From the NCBI RefSeq assembly GCF_001766675.1, contig NZ_MJLT01000002.1, forward strand, positions 62,001 to 126,000: a stretch of 64,000 nucleotides of DNA, written 5' to 3'. The notes beneath the pieces are model-generated. The model was given only the letters and a program-made list of their open reading frames with translations. It was not told where the DNA came from and did not search any database. This document shows, one piece after another, positions 16,195-25,500 of the stretch (positions are counted from its first letter, which is position 1; each line of letters starts with the position of its first letter). Position numbers and translations under genes: made by a program. This DNA comes from Arthrobacter sp. SW1. Lineage in GTDB: Bacteria > Actinomycetota > Actinomycetes > Actinomycetales > Micrococcaceae.

Positions 16195-16267
16195 GGGGCT
16201 GTGGCGCAGCTGGTAGCGCACCTGCATGGCATGCAGGGGGTCAGGGGTTCGAGTCCCCTCAGCTCCA
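16195..16267 (+). tRNA. tRNA-Ala (anticodon GGC)
   Basis: The 73-base sequence folds as a complete cloverleaf. The 7-bp acceptor stem is GGGGCTG/CAGCTCC with one G-T pair. The D-arm contains AGCTGGTAGC. The anticodon stem CCTGC/GCAGG encloses loop ATGGCAT, giving anticodon GGC, and the T-arm is AGGGGTTCGAGTCCCCT. The discriminator base is A and CCA is not encoded. It is followed by a strong terminator. Confidence 0.96.
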
Positions 16268-16274
16268 CGGAAGA

Positions 16275-16308
16275 AAAAACACCCCGCCCGGTTGGGCGGG
16301 GTGTTTTT
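16275..16308 (+). terminator. terminator of tRNA-Ala
   Basis: A 15-bp stem (AAAAACACCCCGCCC / GGGCGGGGTGTTTTT, loop GGTT) ends in a T-run eight bases after the tRNA. Confidence 0.93.
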
Positions 16309-16336
16309 CTGTTTGCGATGGAAGGTGGTCCGCTCG

Positions 16337-17488
16337 ATGCGGGAAGCTGAGCTGGAAGGGATCTTGGCCGGCCTGCGGAGGTTCCCGGACGTTGAGGCCC
16401 CCAATCTTTTCGCCCATGACGCCACCGACCGCCTGCTGGTCGAAACCGCTGCCGAACATTTGGCGCCCGGAGCGCGGCTCGCCGTCGTCGGAGACCGCTA
16501 CGGTGCGCTGACCCTTGGCGCGCTCGCAGCGCTGGACGTTTCCGGAGTCCGGGTGGCGCAGGACCTTTACTCCGGGCGCAGCGCCCTGCAACGCAACGCC
16601 GAAGCGGCGGGCCTGGCCGGCCGTTTCGAATCCGTCGGCCCCGGGGAGGGCGGCGGGCTCTATGGCGCCAGGCTCTTTGAGGACGCCTCTGTGGTCCTGC
16701 TCCAGCTGCCCCGCTCGCTTGCGGAACTGGAGGAGATCGCCGATGCCGTAGCGCGCCATGCGCCCGACGATGCAGTCCTGCTGGCCGGCGGCCGCGTCAA
16801 GCACATGTCCCTGGGCATGAATTCCGTACTGGAACGCTTTTTCGAGAGTGTCCAGCCGCAGCTGGCGGAACGCAAGTCCCGGGTCCTGGTGGCCCGCGGG
16901 CCGAAGCGGCCGGCCGGACCGCCACGCTTCCCGGTGTTGGACGAGGTAGCGGAACTCGGAATCACCGTCGCTTCGCACGGTGCCGCGTTCTCCGGCGGGA
17001 AACTGGACATCGGCACCCGCTTCCTGTTGTCCTTCCTGGACCGTATGCCTGACGCCCGGCACGCCGTGGATCTCGGCTGCGGAACGGGCATCCTCGCCGC
17101 AATGTACGCCCGGAGCCATCCCCGCGCCCGGGTCACGGCCACAGACCAGTCCGCCGCCGCCGTCGCATCGTCAACCGCCACCGCGGTGGCCAACGGACTG
17201 GCCGGCCGCATCGCCGTCGTCCATGACGACGCGATGTCCGGCTTCGGGGAGGGGAGTGCGGACCTGATCCTGCTCAACCCGCCCTTCCACCTGGGTGCCA
17301 GCGTCCATGCCGGGGCGGCCCTGAAGATGTTCGAGGCCGCGGCACGCGTCCTCGCTCCGGGAGGTGAACTGTGGACGGTGTACAACAGCCACCTGCAGTA
17401 CCGCCCCGCCTTGGAGCGGCTGATCGGCGCCACAACAGAGCTCGGCCGGAATCCGAAGTTCACCGTCACGCGGAGCATCAAGGCCTAG
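16337..17488 (+). CDS. class I SAM methyltransferase, RsmC/RlmG-like (rRNA guanine-N2 methyltransferase family)
   Basis: This 383-residue protein has the two-domain layout of RsmC/RlmG enzymes. The N-terminal half resembles a degenerate methyltransferase domain. The C-terminal catalytic domain has motif I VDLGCGTGILAA (about residues 240-251), the acidic loop ATDQSAAAVAS, and motif IV LLNPPFHLG (about 311-319). NPPF in this family supports methylation of the exocyclic amine of a guanine in 16S or 23S rRNA. The exact target (1207-type or 1835-type) cannot be told. The ATG at 16337 follows GAAGGTGG. Confidence 0.8.
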   Translation: MREAELEGILAGLRRFPDVEAPNLFAHDATDRLLVETAAEHLAPGARLAVVGDRYGALTLGALAALDVSGVRVAQDLYSGRSALQRNAEAAGLAGRFESVGPGEGGGLYGARLFEDASVVLLQLPRSLAELEEIADAVARHAPDDAVLLAGGRVKHMSLGMNSVLERFFESVQPQLAERKSRVLVARGPKRPAGPPRFPVLDEVAELGITVASHGAAFSGGKLDIGTRFLLSFLDRMPDARHAVDLGCGTGILAAMYARSHPRARVTATDQSAAAVASSTATAVANGLAGRIAVVHDDAMSGFGEGSADLILLNPPFHLGASVHAGAALKMFEAAARVLAPGGELWTVYNSHLQYRPALERLIGATTELGRNPKFTVTRSIKA

Positions 17489-17503
17489 GCGTCCGGTCCT
17501 CCG

Positions 17504-18400
17504 TCAGCGCTGCTCCGCAAGGAGTTCCCCCAGCGCGAAGCGGCCGGTCTCCAGCATTGCCGGGTTGTCGTCGGAATGCGCCAGGAGCGCGGTCCCAAGG
17601 TTCAGCGCCCAGCCCCTGGCCCTCTCCCACATGTCCCCGGTACCGCCGTAGGCGGCCATGAAGCGCTGCCGGCCGCCGTCGTCGAACATCAGCCAGGCGG
17701 CCGCGAGGTCGACGGCGGGGTCCCCGGCGCCGAGATCGCCGAAATCGATCACGGCGGCCAGCGCCGGGCCCCTTGCGTGCGGCGGAGTGAACAGCACGTT
17801 GGCCGGGTGCAGGTCCCCGTGCAACCACAGCGGCGGCCCCGCATGCACCGGCGCCTCCAAGGCTTGCGCCCAGACAGCACGCAGGCGTTCCGCTCCGGGA
17901 AACCGATCCCTGTCCCCAAGCCGTTCCAGCACCGCGGCCGACCGGTGTGCGAGCGGTACGCCGCGGAACGGATTGACCGGGGCATCGGCCGGGGCCGGTG
18001 CGTGGATGGCGGCCAGGAACGCAGCGAGTTCTTCGGCAGCCGCCTTCCGCTCCACAGGGGGCAGCCTCATGGCCGGAATGCCTTCGAACCACGGCAGGAC
18101 GCTCCAATGCCAGGGATATCCGGCTCCGGGCCGGCCGGCGAACAGCGGCGCCGGAAGCGGTACGGGGGAGCGGCGGGCATAGCCGGGCAGCCAGCGCTGT
18201 TCATGGAGCACCAGTCCTGCCGCGGCATCGCGCCGCGGCAAGCGGACGGCGCGCGTGCTGCCCAAGCGGTACACGGCGTTGTCCCAGCCGTTCGCCACCG
18301 GCTCCAGAGGCTCGGACGCGAGGGCCGGCACCTGCTCGCGGAGCAGGCGGCGGACCAGGCCCGGCGTGATTTCGACGTCGGCCGCGGGCATCAGCGCCAT
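17504..18400 (-). CDS. aminoglycoside phosphotransferase-fold kinase
   Basis: This 298-residue APH-family protein phosphorylates a small-molecule hydroxyl with ATP or GTP. The catalytic Brenner motif is WLHGDLHPANVLF (about residues 192-204) and the metal-binding DFG-like motif is VIDFGDLGAGDPAVDLA (about 221-237). N-terminal NGWDNAVYRLGS is the nucleotide-loop equivalent. Families of this type include macrolide and aminoglycoside kinases as well as many with unknown metabolic substrates. Nothing here points to a mobile resistance gene, since its composition matches the core genome. The start at 18400 is the most likely; the frame extends to 18454. Confidence 0.75.
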   Translation of the reverse strand: MALMPAADVEITPGLVRRLLREQVPALASEPLEPVANGWDNAVYRLGSTRAVRLPRRDAAAGLVLHEQRWLPGYARRSPVPLPAPLFAGRPGAGYPWHWSVLPWFEGIPAMRLPPVERKAAAEELAAFLAAIHAPAPADAPVNPFRGVPLAHRSAAVLERLGDRDRFPGAERLRAVWAQALEAPVHAGPPLWLHGDLHPANVLFTPPHARGPALAAVIDFGDLGAGDPAVDLAAAWLMFDDGGRQRFMAAYGGTGDMWERARGWALNLGTALLAHSDDNPAMLETGRFALGELLAEQR

Positions 18401-18524
18401 GGCATCCCCGGCGCATCGCTCCGGGCCGCTTTGCAGGCGCCCGCGTGTGAACATACCGGCAGGGGCGCACGTGACGTACGATGCAGATGCAAGTACCGCA
18501 TCCGTTTGATTTTAGGGGAAATCC

Positions 18525-19775
18525 TTGACTGAGATCCGCCAGCCCACTCCGAGGCGCGGAACCAATCTGCCACGCATGGGTGACTTCAACCTCACCGTCA
18601 TCCTGGATGCGATCAGGCGCTCGGCCAGCGGCCTGAGCCGGGTGGAGCTTGCCCAGATCGTGGGGCTTTCCCCGCAGACCATCTCCAATATCTCCCGCAG
18701 GCTCCTGGACCAGGACCTGATCGTGGAAGCCGGCAAGGAGGGCAGCGGCCCCGGCAAGCCGCGCACCATCCTGCAGCTCAATCCCGGCGGCATGTACGCC
18801 GTGGGTGTGCACCTCGACCCCGCCGTCATTACCTTCGTGGTGCTGGACCTGGTGGGCAATGTTGTCCGGCATTCCCGGATTGCCACCCCTGCGGGCGCTC
18901 CGCCGGTGATCATCGACGCGATTGCCGGGGAAATCAAGACCCTCATCAAGGATTCCGGCGTGGACCAGTCCAGGATCGCCGGCCTGGGTGTTGCCGCTCC
19001 TGGTCCGATCGACCTGGACGAAGGAACCGTGGTGGATCCGCCGCTGCTCAGCGGCTGGCACCGTGTCCACCTGCGGGAGGCCCTTGCCGAAGCAACCGGC
19101 CTGGAAACCCTCGTGGACAAGGACGTCACCAGCGCCGCCGTCGCCGAGACCTGGGCCGGCGGCATCAGCGGGACCGGCAGCTTCGTTTTCATGTACATGG
19201 GTACCGGTATCGGCTGCGGAATCGTGATGAACGACGAGGTGGTCCGTGGCACCTCCGGCAACGCAGGCGAAATCGGCCACATCATCGTGGACCCGGGCGG
19301 CCCCGCCTGCGACTGCGGCCTCAACGGCTGCGTGAAGTCCTCGGCGATCCCCCAGGTGCTGGTCAACGCGGCCGTGCAGCAGGGCATCCTCACCGGCGGA
19401 CCCTATGGCAGCGACGGGCCGGAAGTCCAGGAAGGCTTCGCCCGCCTGTGCGATGCCGCCGACGCCGGTGACGAGCGCGCCCTGGCGATCATCGACAAAT
19501 CCGCGGTGCTGGTGTCCCGCGCGGTCGCCGTCGTGACGAACACCCTGGACGTCGAACGCGTAGTGTTCGGCGGGCCGTTCTGGGGCCGCCTGGCCTCCCG
19601 CTACCTGGATCTCGTGCCGCCGCTGCTCGCGTCGAACAGTGCGGCCAACAGCATCCATGGAATCGAAGTTGTCGGAACGGGCGTCGGCGAAGATGTCGGC
19701 GCCATCGGGGCGGCGTGCCTCGTGCTTGAACACACCTTGGCACCCCGCGCGCAGCGCCTGCTGCTGGAGGGCTGA
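18525..19775 (+). CDS. ROK-family transcriptional regulator
   Basis: This 416-residue protein joins an N-terminal winged HTH (LSRVELAQIVGLSPQTISNI, about residues 38-57) to a ROK sugar-kinase-like domain. The domain has the MGTGIGCGIV phosphate loop (about 226-235), the GNAGEIGHIIVDPGG signature (about 246-260) and the structural zinc cysteines CDCGLNGC (about 263-270). ROK repressors of this type sense a sugar or sugar phosphate. The TTG start is preceded by AGGGGAAA. It sits 87 bp upstream of a sugar-importer operon in the same direction, so it probably controls that operon. Confidence 0.88.
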   Translation: MTEIRQPTPRRGTNLPRMGDFNLTVILDAIRRSASGLSRVELAQIVGLSPQTISNISRRLLDQDLIVEAGKEGSGPGKPRTILQLNPGGMYAVGVHLDPAVITFVVLDLVGNVVRHSRIATPAGAPPVIIDAIAGEIKTLIKDSGVDQSRIAGLGVAAPGPIDLDEGTVVDPPLLSGWHRVHLREALAEATGLETLVDKDVTSAAVAETWAGGISGTGSFVFMYMGTGIGCGIVMNDEVVRGTSGNAGEIGHIIVDPGGPACDCGLNGCVKSSAIPQVLVNAAVQQGILTGGPYGSDGPEVQEGFARLCDAADAGDERALAIIDKSAVLVSRAVAVVTNTLDVERVVFGGPFWGRLASRYLDLVPPLLASNSAANSIHGIEVVGTGVGEDVGAIGAACLVLEHTLAPRAQRLLLEG

Positions 19776-19861
19776 AAGGCCCGCATCACCATATCTGAAT
19801 ATCGGGAACTGGCTGGGCCGAATGGAGTGTGGGGGCTGCAGCCGTGAGAGATCGGAGCGCC

Positions 19862-21256
19862 ATGACCAGCCAAGAGAAGACCAGCCGGCGCCGGCCACGT
19901 TCGGGCCGGTTCCGCATGGGGACAGCATTGCTGGCAGCGGCCGGGCTGCTGGCCCTGTCCGCGTGCTCACCAGGTACGCCGCAAGGCACCGAAGCGAAGA
20001 CCCTCAAGGTCGTCTACCAGAAGACCGATTCCTTCACCGCGCTGGACGACGTCCTGAAAGCGGCGAAGACGGAGTTCGAGGCCGCCAACAGCGGTGTCAC
20101 CGTGCAGTTGGAACCCATCCAGGCCAATGACGACGATTACGGCACCAAGCTCGCGCTGTCCCACCGCTCGGCGGAAACCGCGCCGGACGTCTTCTATGAG
20201 GACACCTTCAAGGTGCGTTCCGACGTCGACGCCGGATACCTCCTTAAACTCGACGAGCACCTGGCCGCCTGGCCGGACTGGGCCAACTTCACCGACGCCG
20301 CCAAAGCCGCCGGCCGCGCGGACGACGGCGGAATCTACGCGGTGCCGCTCGGTACCGACACCCGGGCCATCTGGTACAACAAGACCGTGCTGCAGAAAGC
20401 GGGCATCGCCGTGCCCTGGCAGCCCAGGACCTGGGAGGACATCCTCACGGCGGCCCGGAAAATGAAGGCTGCGGACCCCGCCGTCGTCCCGTTCAACATG
20501 TACGCCGGCAAGGCCACGGGCGAAGGCACCGTGATGCAGAGCTTCTACGAACTGCTTTATGGAACGGGCAGCACGCTCTATGACGAGCAGGAAAAGAAGT
20601 GGGTAGTGGGCTCCAAGGGTTTCACCGATTCGCTGCAGTTCCTCAAGACCCTCTATGACGAGAAGCTCGCCGTCACGCCGGCGGAAGCACTGGACCCGAA
20701 TGTCTGGAAGCGGGTCTTTGGCGAGTGGCTTCCCAAGGGGAAGATGGGCGCCACCGTGGAAGGCTCCTACACGCCATCGTTCTGGCAGAAAGGCGGCGCC
20801 TACGAATGGCCCGGCTATGCCAAGGACATGGGCGTGGCGATGTTCCCCACCCAGAACGGCCAGGAACCGGGCGGCGTAAGCATGTCCGGCGGCTGGACAC
20901 TGGCGGTGGGGGCGAAGACCAAGAGCCCGGACCTGGCCTTCAAGTTCCTGGCCACCGCCCTGAACCGCAAGAACGCGCTGGCCTTCGACACCGCCAACTC
21001 CCAGATCGCGGTCCGCAGCGATGTTGCGGCGGACCCCGGATACCAGTCCGCCAACCCCTTCGTGAAAGATGTGTCCGCACTGGTGGACGTGACGCACTTC
21101 CGCCCCGCCACTGCCGACTACCCGCGGATCTCCAGCGCCGTGCAGGAAGCCACGGAGGCCGTGATCACCGGGAAGCAGAGCCCCGCGGAAGCAGCGGCAG
21201 CCTATGGCGCCGCGGTGAAGAAGATCGTGGGCGAAGACAAGGTCATCCGGAAGTGA
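19862..21256 (+). CDS. extracellular solute-binding lipoprotein of a carbohydrate ABC importer
   Basis: This 464-residue family 1 solute-binding protein has a basic N-terminus, a hydrophobic core and a lipobox LALSACSPG (cysteine at about residue 35), so it is anchored on the outer face of the membrane. The body has the usual binding-protein features, such as APDVFYEDTFKV, YAVPLGTDTRAIWYNK and GGWTLAVGAKTK. The ATG at 19862 follows GGAG; the longer frame from 19829 lacks a site. Two permease genes follow directly. The substrate is probably an oligosaccharide, but the sequence does not say which. Confidence 0.88.
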   Translation: MTSQEKTSRRRPRSGRFRMGTALLAAAGLLALSACSPGTPQGTEAKTLKVVYQKTDSFTALDDVLKAAKTEFEAANSGVTVQLEPIQANDDDYGTKLALSHRSAETAPDVFYEDTFKVRSDVDAGYLLKLDEHLAAWPDWANFTDAAKAAGRADDGGIYAVPLGTDTRAIWYNKTVLQKAGIAVPWQPRTWEDILTAARKMKAADPAVVPFNMYAGKATGEGTVMQSFYELLYGTGSTLYDEQEKKWVVGSKGFTDSLQFLKTLYDEKLAVTPAEALDPNVWKRVFGEWLPKGKMGATVEGSYTPSFWQKGGAYEWPGYAKDMGVAMFPTQNGQEPGGVSMSGGWTLAVGAKTKSPDLAFKFLATALNRKNALAFDTANSQIAVRSDVAADPGYQSANPFVKDVSALVDVTHFRPATADYPRISSAVQEATEAVITGKQSPAEAAAAYGAAVKKIVGEDKVIRK

Positions 21257-21280
21257 CCATGGTCCTTGCGGAAATGACCC

Positions 21281-22228
21281 ATGCTTTTCCTTGACCGCGG
21301 GCCTTCTCCGGAAGAGCCGCGCTCCCGTGAAGTCCGGCGCCCCACGGTACCGCGCGGCAGTGCCCTGCGGCGGCGGCTCCGGCTGCTTCCGGTCCTCCCT
21401 TCGGTACTGTTGCTCGCCCTGTTCCTGCTGGCCCCCGTCGCCTGGTCTTTTTACGCCTCCTTCACCGACGTTGCCCTGAGCGGCAAGGCCGCGCGCGAAC
21501 CTTCCTGGATCGGCCTGGACAACTATGGCCGGATGATCAACGAAGAGGGCTTCCCGCTTGCCCTCTGGCTCACCGTTGTCTTCGTGGGCGCGTCCGCGAT
21601 CATCGGCCAGAACCTCCTGGGCCTGGCCCTTGCCCTGCTGATGCAGCGGGGCAACCGGGCCTTGTCCCGCGTGGTGGGGACCGCCGTCGTCGCCGCCTGG
21701 GTGCTGCCGGAAATCGTGGCCGCCTTCGCCGCCTATGCGTATTTCAGCCGGGACGGCACCCTGAACCAGATCCTCGGCACGGCCGGCCTTGAGGGCGCCG
21801 ACTGGCTCTACTCCTACCCGATGGCGGCTGTGGTGCTGGCCAACATCTGGCGGGGAACCGCCTTCTCGATGCTCGTCTACCGCGCCGCCTTGGCCGAGGT
21901 GCCCGCCGACATCATGGAAGCCGCGCTCATGGACGGCGCCGGCGGACTCCAGCGGCTGTTCTTCATCACGCTGCCCATGATCCGGAACAGCATCGCCAGC
22001 AACCTCATGCTCATCACCCTGCAGACGCTCGCCGTCTTCACACTGATCTGGGTCATGACCGCCGGCGGACCCGCGGGTGCAAGTTCCACGCTGCCCGTCC
22101 TGGCCTACCAGGAGGCGTTCAAGTTCGGCGACATCGGCTATGGCACGGCGATCGCCTCGGTGCTGATCCTGGTGGGCATGGTGTTCGGCATCGTGTACGT
22201 CCGCCTGCTGCGGGAGGCGAAGCGATGA
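21281..22228 (+). CDS. carbohydrate ABC transporter permease (MalF-type)
   Basis: This 315-residue membrane protein has about six hydrophobic segments. It carries the EAA coupling loop EAALMDGAGGLQRLFFITLP (about residues 211-230), which docks to the ATPase. A basic proline-rich N-terminal tail precedes the first segment. It follows the binding-protein gene by 24 bp and its stop overlaps the next start as ATGA. Confidence 0.88.
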   Translation: MLFLDRGPSPEEPRSREVRRPTVPRGSALRRRLRLLPVLPSVLLLALFLLAPVAWSFYASFTDVALSGKAAREPSWIGLDNYGRMINEEGFPLALWLTVVFVGASAIIGQNLLGLALALLMQRGNRALSRVVGTAVVAAWVLPEIVAAFAAYAYFSRDGTLNQILGTAGLEGADWLYSYPMAAVVLANIWRGTAFSMLVYRAALAEVPADIMEAALMDGAGGLQRLFFITLPMIRNSIASNLMLITLQTLAVFTLIWVMTAGGPAGASSTLPVLAYQEAFKFGDIGYGTAIASVLILVGMVFGIVYVRLLREAKR

Positions 22229-23085
22229 GCCGGAAGGGAACGACGACGCCGGTCCCGGCCTTGCGCGGACGCCGCCGGGTGCGGTGGGGCGCCAACGCCG
22301 CGCTCGCCGTCGTCGGGGCCGCTTTCCTGTTGCCGCTGCTGTGGCTGGTGTTCGCCTCGCTGGATGCCGAGGCGGGGCACGGCACCCGGGTCCCGCGGCA
22401 GCCCTCCCTGGAGAACTTCGGCGCGGTCCTGACCCCGGAACTCCTGTTCCTTCCGCTGTGGAACAGCTTCCTGCTGGCGAGCGGGACCGCCGTCGTGAAC
22501 CTCCTGGCAGCCGTCCTGGCGGCGTATCCCTTGTCCCGGCATCCTTCGCGCTTCAACAAGCCGTTCATGTACTCGGTGCTTTTCGGCACTTCCCTGCCGG
22601 TCACCGCCATCATGGTGCCGGTCTACGGGTTGTTCGTGCAGTTGAACTTCCTGGACTCGGTGCCTGCGACCATCTTCTTCATGGCCACCACCACGCTGCC
22701 CATGGCCATCTGGATGACCAAGAACTTCATGGACTCCGTCCCCCTGGAGGTGGAGGAAGCGGCCTGGGTGGACGGGGCCTCCGCCATGGCGGCATTGCGG
22801 ACGGTGGTGCTGCCCCTCATGCGGCAAGGCCTGGGCGTGGTGTTCATTTTCGTGTTCATCCAGGCCTGGGGGAACTTCTTCGTCCCCTTCATCCTGCTGC
22901 TCTCACCGTCCAAGCAACCGGCGGCCGTATCCATCTTCAGCTTCTTCGGCCAGCACGGTGCCATCGCCTACGGCGAGCTGGCCGCGTTTTCGATCCTCTA
23001 CTCGCTGCCCGTGCTGCTGCTCTACACGCTGATGTCCCGCGGCTCCGGCAACGCCTTCGCCATGTCCGGGGCGATGAAGGGCTGA
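22225..23085 (+). CDS. carbohydrate ABC transporter permease (MalG-type)
   Basis: This 286-residue permease has the second EAA loop EEAAWVDGASAMAALRTVVLPL (about residues 178-199, seen from 22756) and six predicted membrane segments. It is coupled to the preceding permease by an ATGA overlap. No ATPase gene is present in the cluster, so the importer probably borrows a shared MsmK/UgpC-type ATPase encoded elsewhere, as is common for family 1 sugar importers in actinobacteria. Its stop codon directly abuts the stop of the convergent phosphoesterase gene. Confidence 0.88.
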   Translation: MSRKGTTTPVPALRGRRRVRWGANAALAVVGAAFLLPLLWLVFASLDAEAGHGTRVPRQPSLENFGAVLTPELLFLPLWNSFLLASGTAVVNLLAAVLAAYPLSRHPSRFNKPFMYSVLFGTSLPVTAIMVPVYGLFVQLNFLDSVPATIFFMATTTLPMAIWMTKNFMDSVPLEVEEAAWVDGASAMAALRTVVLPLMRQGLGVVFIFVFIQAWGNFFVPFILLLSPSKQPAAVSIFSFFGQHGAIAYGELAAFSILYSLPVLLLYTLMSRGSGNAFAMSGAMKG

Positions 23086-25017
23086 CTACGGCACGTTCGC
23101 CTGGAGGTTGTCCAGCAGTACCGTCACGGGCGCGTTCGTGGCGGAGCCGGAGAGGTAGTTCGTGAAGCCGATGGCACCCGGCGCCTGGAGGGCGGCCGTG
23201 CTGTCGGTGATGCTGCGCTGCCACGTTCCGGGTTCGGGCGTGCCCGTCTCCCACACCCGGGCCCTGATGGTCGTGGGACCCGTGCCTGTCACCTGCAGCC
23301 GGATGGAGAGCCTGTCGCCCACGGCATAGCTCACGCCCGGCACGGCGACCGCGGACTGGATGGTGGTCTCCGCGCCGCTCGCGCCGGTCCGGACCAGGGA
23401 GAGCGCTACGGCGCCGCTGGCGGAAACCGTCACCTTGCACCGGTATTCGCCCGCTCCTGCAATCCTGCGGCCGACCGCCGAGAGATACATCCCGGATCCG
23501 CTGGCCGGTTTGTCGCTTGCGGCCTCCACGTACAGTTCCGTCGCGGCGGAGGACACTGCGGGGAGGTAGGCATAGTTGCCGGTTCCGGCGGCCGCCAGCC
23601 GCAGGCGTGCGGCACCGCCGGAGACCGAGTAGTTCGCGGTGCTGCCCGTCGTGGACCAGGTGCCTCCGGAATCCGCGGTGCCCAGGCCGTTGCTGACCGT
23701 CCTGCCGAACCCGTCCGCGGCCAGGCCGCCCGGGGCGGTGACGGTGACCGCCTGGGTGGCGACCGCCGTCGCGCCCTGGTTGTCCGTGACGGTCAGGCGC
23801 ACTGTCCGGGTCCCGGAGGAAGCGTAGTTCTTGCTTGCCGGCTGGGCGGTGGAGGTGGTGCCGTCGCCGAAGTCCCAGAGGTATCCGGCGATGCTGCCGT
23901 CCGGATCCTGGGACGCGCCTCCGTCGAAGGTGCAGCCCAGACCCGTGCAACTGCTGGTGAACGACGCCTGCGGCGGGGTGTTGCTGCCGGCCGGGGCGAT
24001 GGTGAAGGAGTCGCTGAAGCTGCCGCTGGTGGCGGTGAACGCCGCGCTCAAGGCCGTGGTGGTGAACTGCAGGTCAAGGAGGCCATGGCTCGGGCTCGCG
24101 TTCAGCCCGGACCATGCCGCGAAGTACGGCGCCTCGGGGTCGGCCGGGTTGACATCACGCAGCGCCACGCCGCCGGTGCCAACAGTCGCGAAGACGGTGC
24201 CCGCGCCTTTGGCGAGGGCGTTGTCCGCGTCGCGCACGCATGCCGGGTTGTAAACGTCCGGGGTGATCCCGGTGCAGCCGGCCGCCGTCGAGAGCTGCTT
24301 GCTGCGCTGGTACAAGTGCTCATGCCCGTTCAGAACCAGGTCCACCTTCTTGGCGATCAGGAGGTTGGCGATCGCTTCCCCGGACGCGCACACGTACTGG
24401 CCCACGGACAGGCACGGCGTATGCATGCCCACCACCACCCAGGGAATACCGGCAGCACGGGCGGAATCGATGGCGTTGGACGTCCACAGGTAGTTGCTGC
24501 TCCCGGGAGCGTAGTTGAGGTTGCCCGCCTCGAAAGGGATGCCGGGGGAGATGACGATGAAGCGCGCCAGCGGTTCCTGCTGCGGAACGTCAACGTAGTA
24601 TTGGCGCCCGTAAGTTCCGACGACGCCGGGCAACTGGTTGGGCAGGCACGCCGAGTAGTTGTTGATGAAGCCGTGCTGGCCGTTGCTTTCGTGGTTACCC
24701 GCCACCAACTCGAAGGGGAACCCGGCGCCGGTACGGGCGGTGACGAAATCGCACCAAGCCTGCTCAGGCGCGGCGGCCGTATAGGAGAGGTCGCCCAGGG
24801 CGAGGTGCAGCTCCGGGCCCAGCGCAGCGATCCGGGAGAGCACCCCTGCCGCGGCGTCCGACGCCGAGTAGTCGCCGGCGGCCGTGACGTGCAACTGCCC
24901 CGGTACTGCTTGTGCTTCGACTACAGCCTGTTGAGCGCCGCCCGGCTGCTGCGGAACCCCGCCGAACAACAGCACGACGACGGCGGCCAGTGCCGCCGGA
25001 ATCCGTCCGTTTCGCAT
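23086..25017 (-). CDS. secreted metallophosphoesterase with PKD domain
   Basis: This 643-residue exported protein starts at the ATG at 25017, behind GGAGGAG, and has a signal peptide (IPAALAAVVVLLFGGV). The calcineurin-like catalytic domain follows: AAGDYSASD (about residues 46-54), LALGDLSY (about 76), VAGNHESNG (about 105) and LNGHEHLYQRS (about 230), giving metal-binding D, D, N, H and H. A PKD domain (GGASQDPDGSIAGYLWDFGDG, about 360) and a C-terminal beta-rich LamG/DUF1080-like module (SGMYLSAVGRR, VRTGASG) come next. It is likely cell-surface or secreted; the substrate is unknown. Confidence 0.85.
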   Translation of the reverse strand: MRNGRIPAALAAVVVLLFGGVPQQPGGAQQAVVEAQAVPGQLHVTAAGDYSASDAAAGVLSRIAALGPELHLALGDLSYTAAAPEQAWCDFVTARTGAGFPFELVAGNHESNGQHGFINNYSACLPNQLPGVVGTYGRQYYVDVPQQEPLARFIVISPGIPFEAGNLNYAPGSSNYLWTSNAIDSARAAGIPWVVVGMHTPCLSVGQYVCASGEAIANLLIAKKVDLVLNGHEHLYQRSKQLSTAAGCTGITPDVYNPACVRDADNALAKGAGTVFATVGTGGVALRDVNPADPEAPYFAAWSGLNASPSHGLLDLQFTTTALSAAFTATSGSFSDSFTIAPAGSNTPPQASFTSSCTGLGCTFDGGASQDPDGSIAGYLWDFGDGTTSTAQPASKNYASSGTRTVRLTVTDNQGATAVATQAVTVTAPGGLAADGFGRTVSNGLGTADSGGTWSTTGSTANYSVSGGAARLRLAAAGTGNYAYLPAVSSAATELYVEAASDKPASGSGMYLSAVGRRIAGAGEYRCKVTVSASGAVALSLVRTGASGAETTIQSAVAVPGVSYAVGDRLSIRLQVTGTGPTTIRARVWETGTPEPGTWQRSITDSTAALQAPGAIGFTNYLSGSATNAPVTVLLDNLQANVP

Positions 25018-25179
25018 CACGCACTCCTCCGGCCCGCCGTTCCGGACGTCGCTGTCCGGCGCCACGGCCCGGGAAGGGCGATGCCGTCACGGAGCACCGG
25101 GGCTGGGGGAGTCCGTGGCGTGAGACCGCTCGAGGCGCTCGCAGTGGCCGGCGTGGATAACGGGCCGGCCGCCGCGCTG

Positions 25180-25383
25180 TCAGTCGATATCCTCCACGAT
25201 GGTCCCGTAGGGGAGGCTCTCGTCGAGGTGGGCCTGATGGCCGGTTGCTCCGGGGTTGTAGGTGATCCGGACACCGTGGAGCTGGTCCGCGGCCGACTGC
25301 ATCAGGATGGGGCGCACGGCCTGGATGGTCCGCTCAGCCTGGCCATCAAGATACGCTTGGTAACTGTCTGGGAGCTCAATCAT
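25180..25383 (-). CDS. small conserved-looking hypothetical protein
   Basis: This 67-residue frame starts at ATG 25383 (MIELPDSYQAYL) and ends at 25180. Third-position G/C bias is strong in its second half, which supports coding, and no convincing competing frame exists in this 310-bp gap. There is no signal peptide or membrane segment. The ribosome binding site is poor. Function unknown. Confidence 0.5.
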   Translation of the reverse strand: MIELPDSYQAYLDGQAERTIQAVRPILMQSAADQLHGVRITYNPGATGHQAHLDESLPYGTIVEDID

Positions 25384-25500
25384 GGCTAAAGGATAGACCT
25401 CAGGACCCGTCATGGGGAGGGCTCCCCATTGCCGGTCCGGAGCCGTTCGGCTTGGCTGGAACGGCACATCGAACAAGCAATCCAGCGGAGGGGGCAACGG

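Noticed and set aside
16195..16267. Possible integration site at tRNA-Ala
   Set aside because: No integrase gene or 3'-end duplication of the tRNA is visible in the window; the downstream genes look like core genome.
17504..18400. Acquired aminoglycoside resistance gene
   Set aside because: The APH fold is clear, but composition is host-like, no mobile element is near, and many chromosomal APH-fold kinases are not resistance enzymes.
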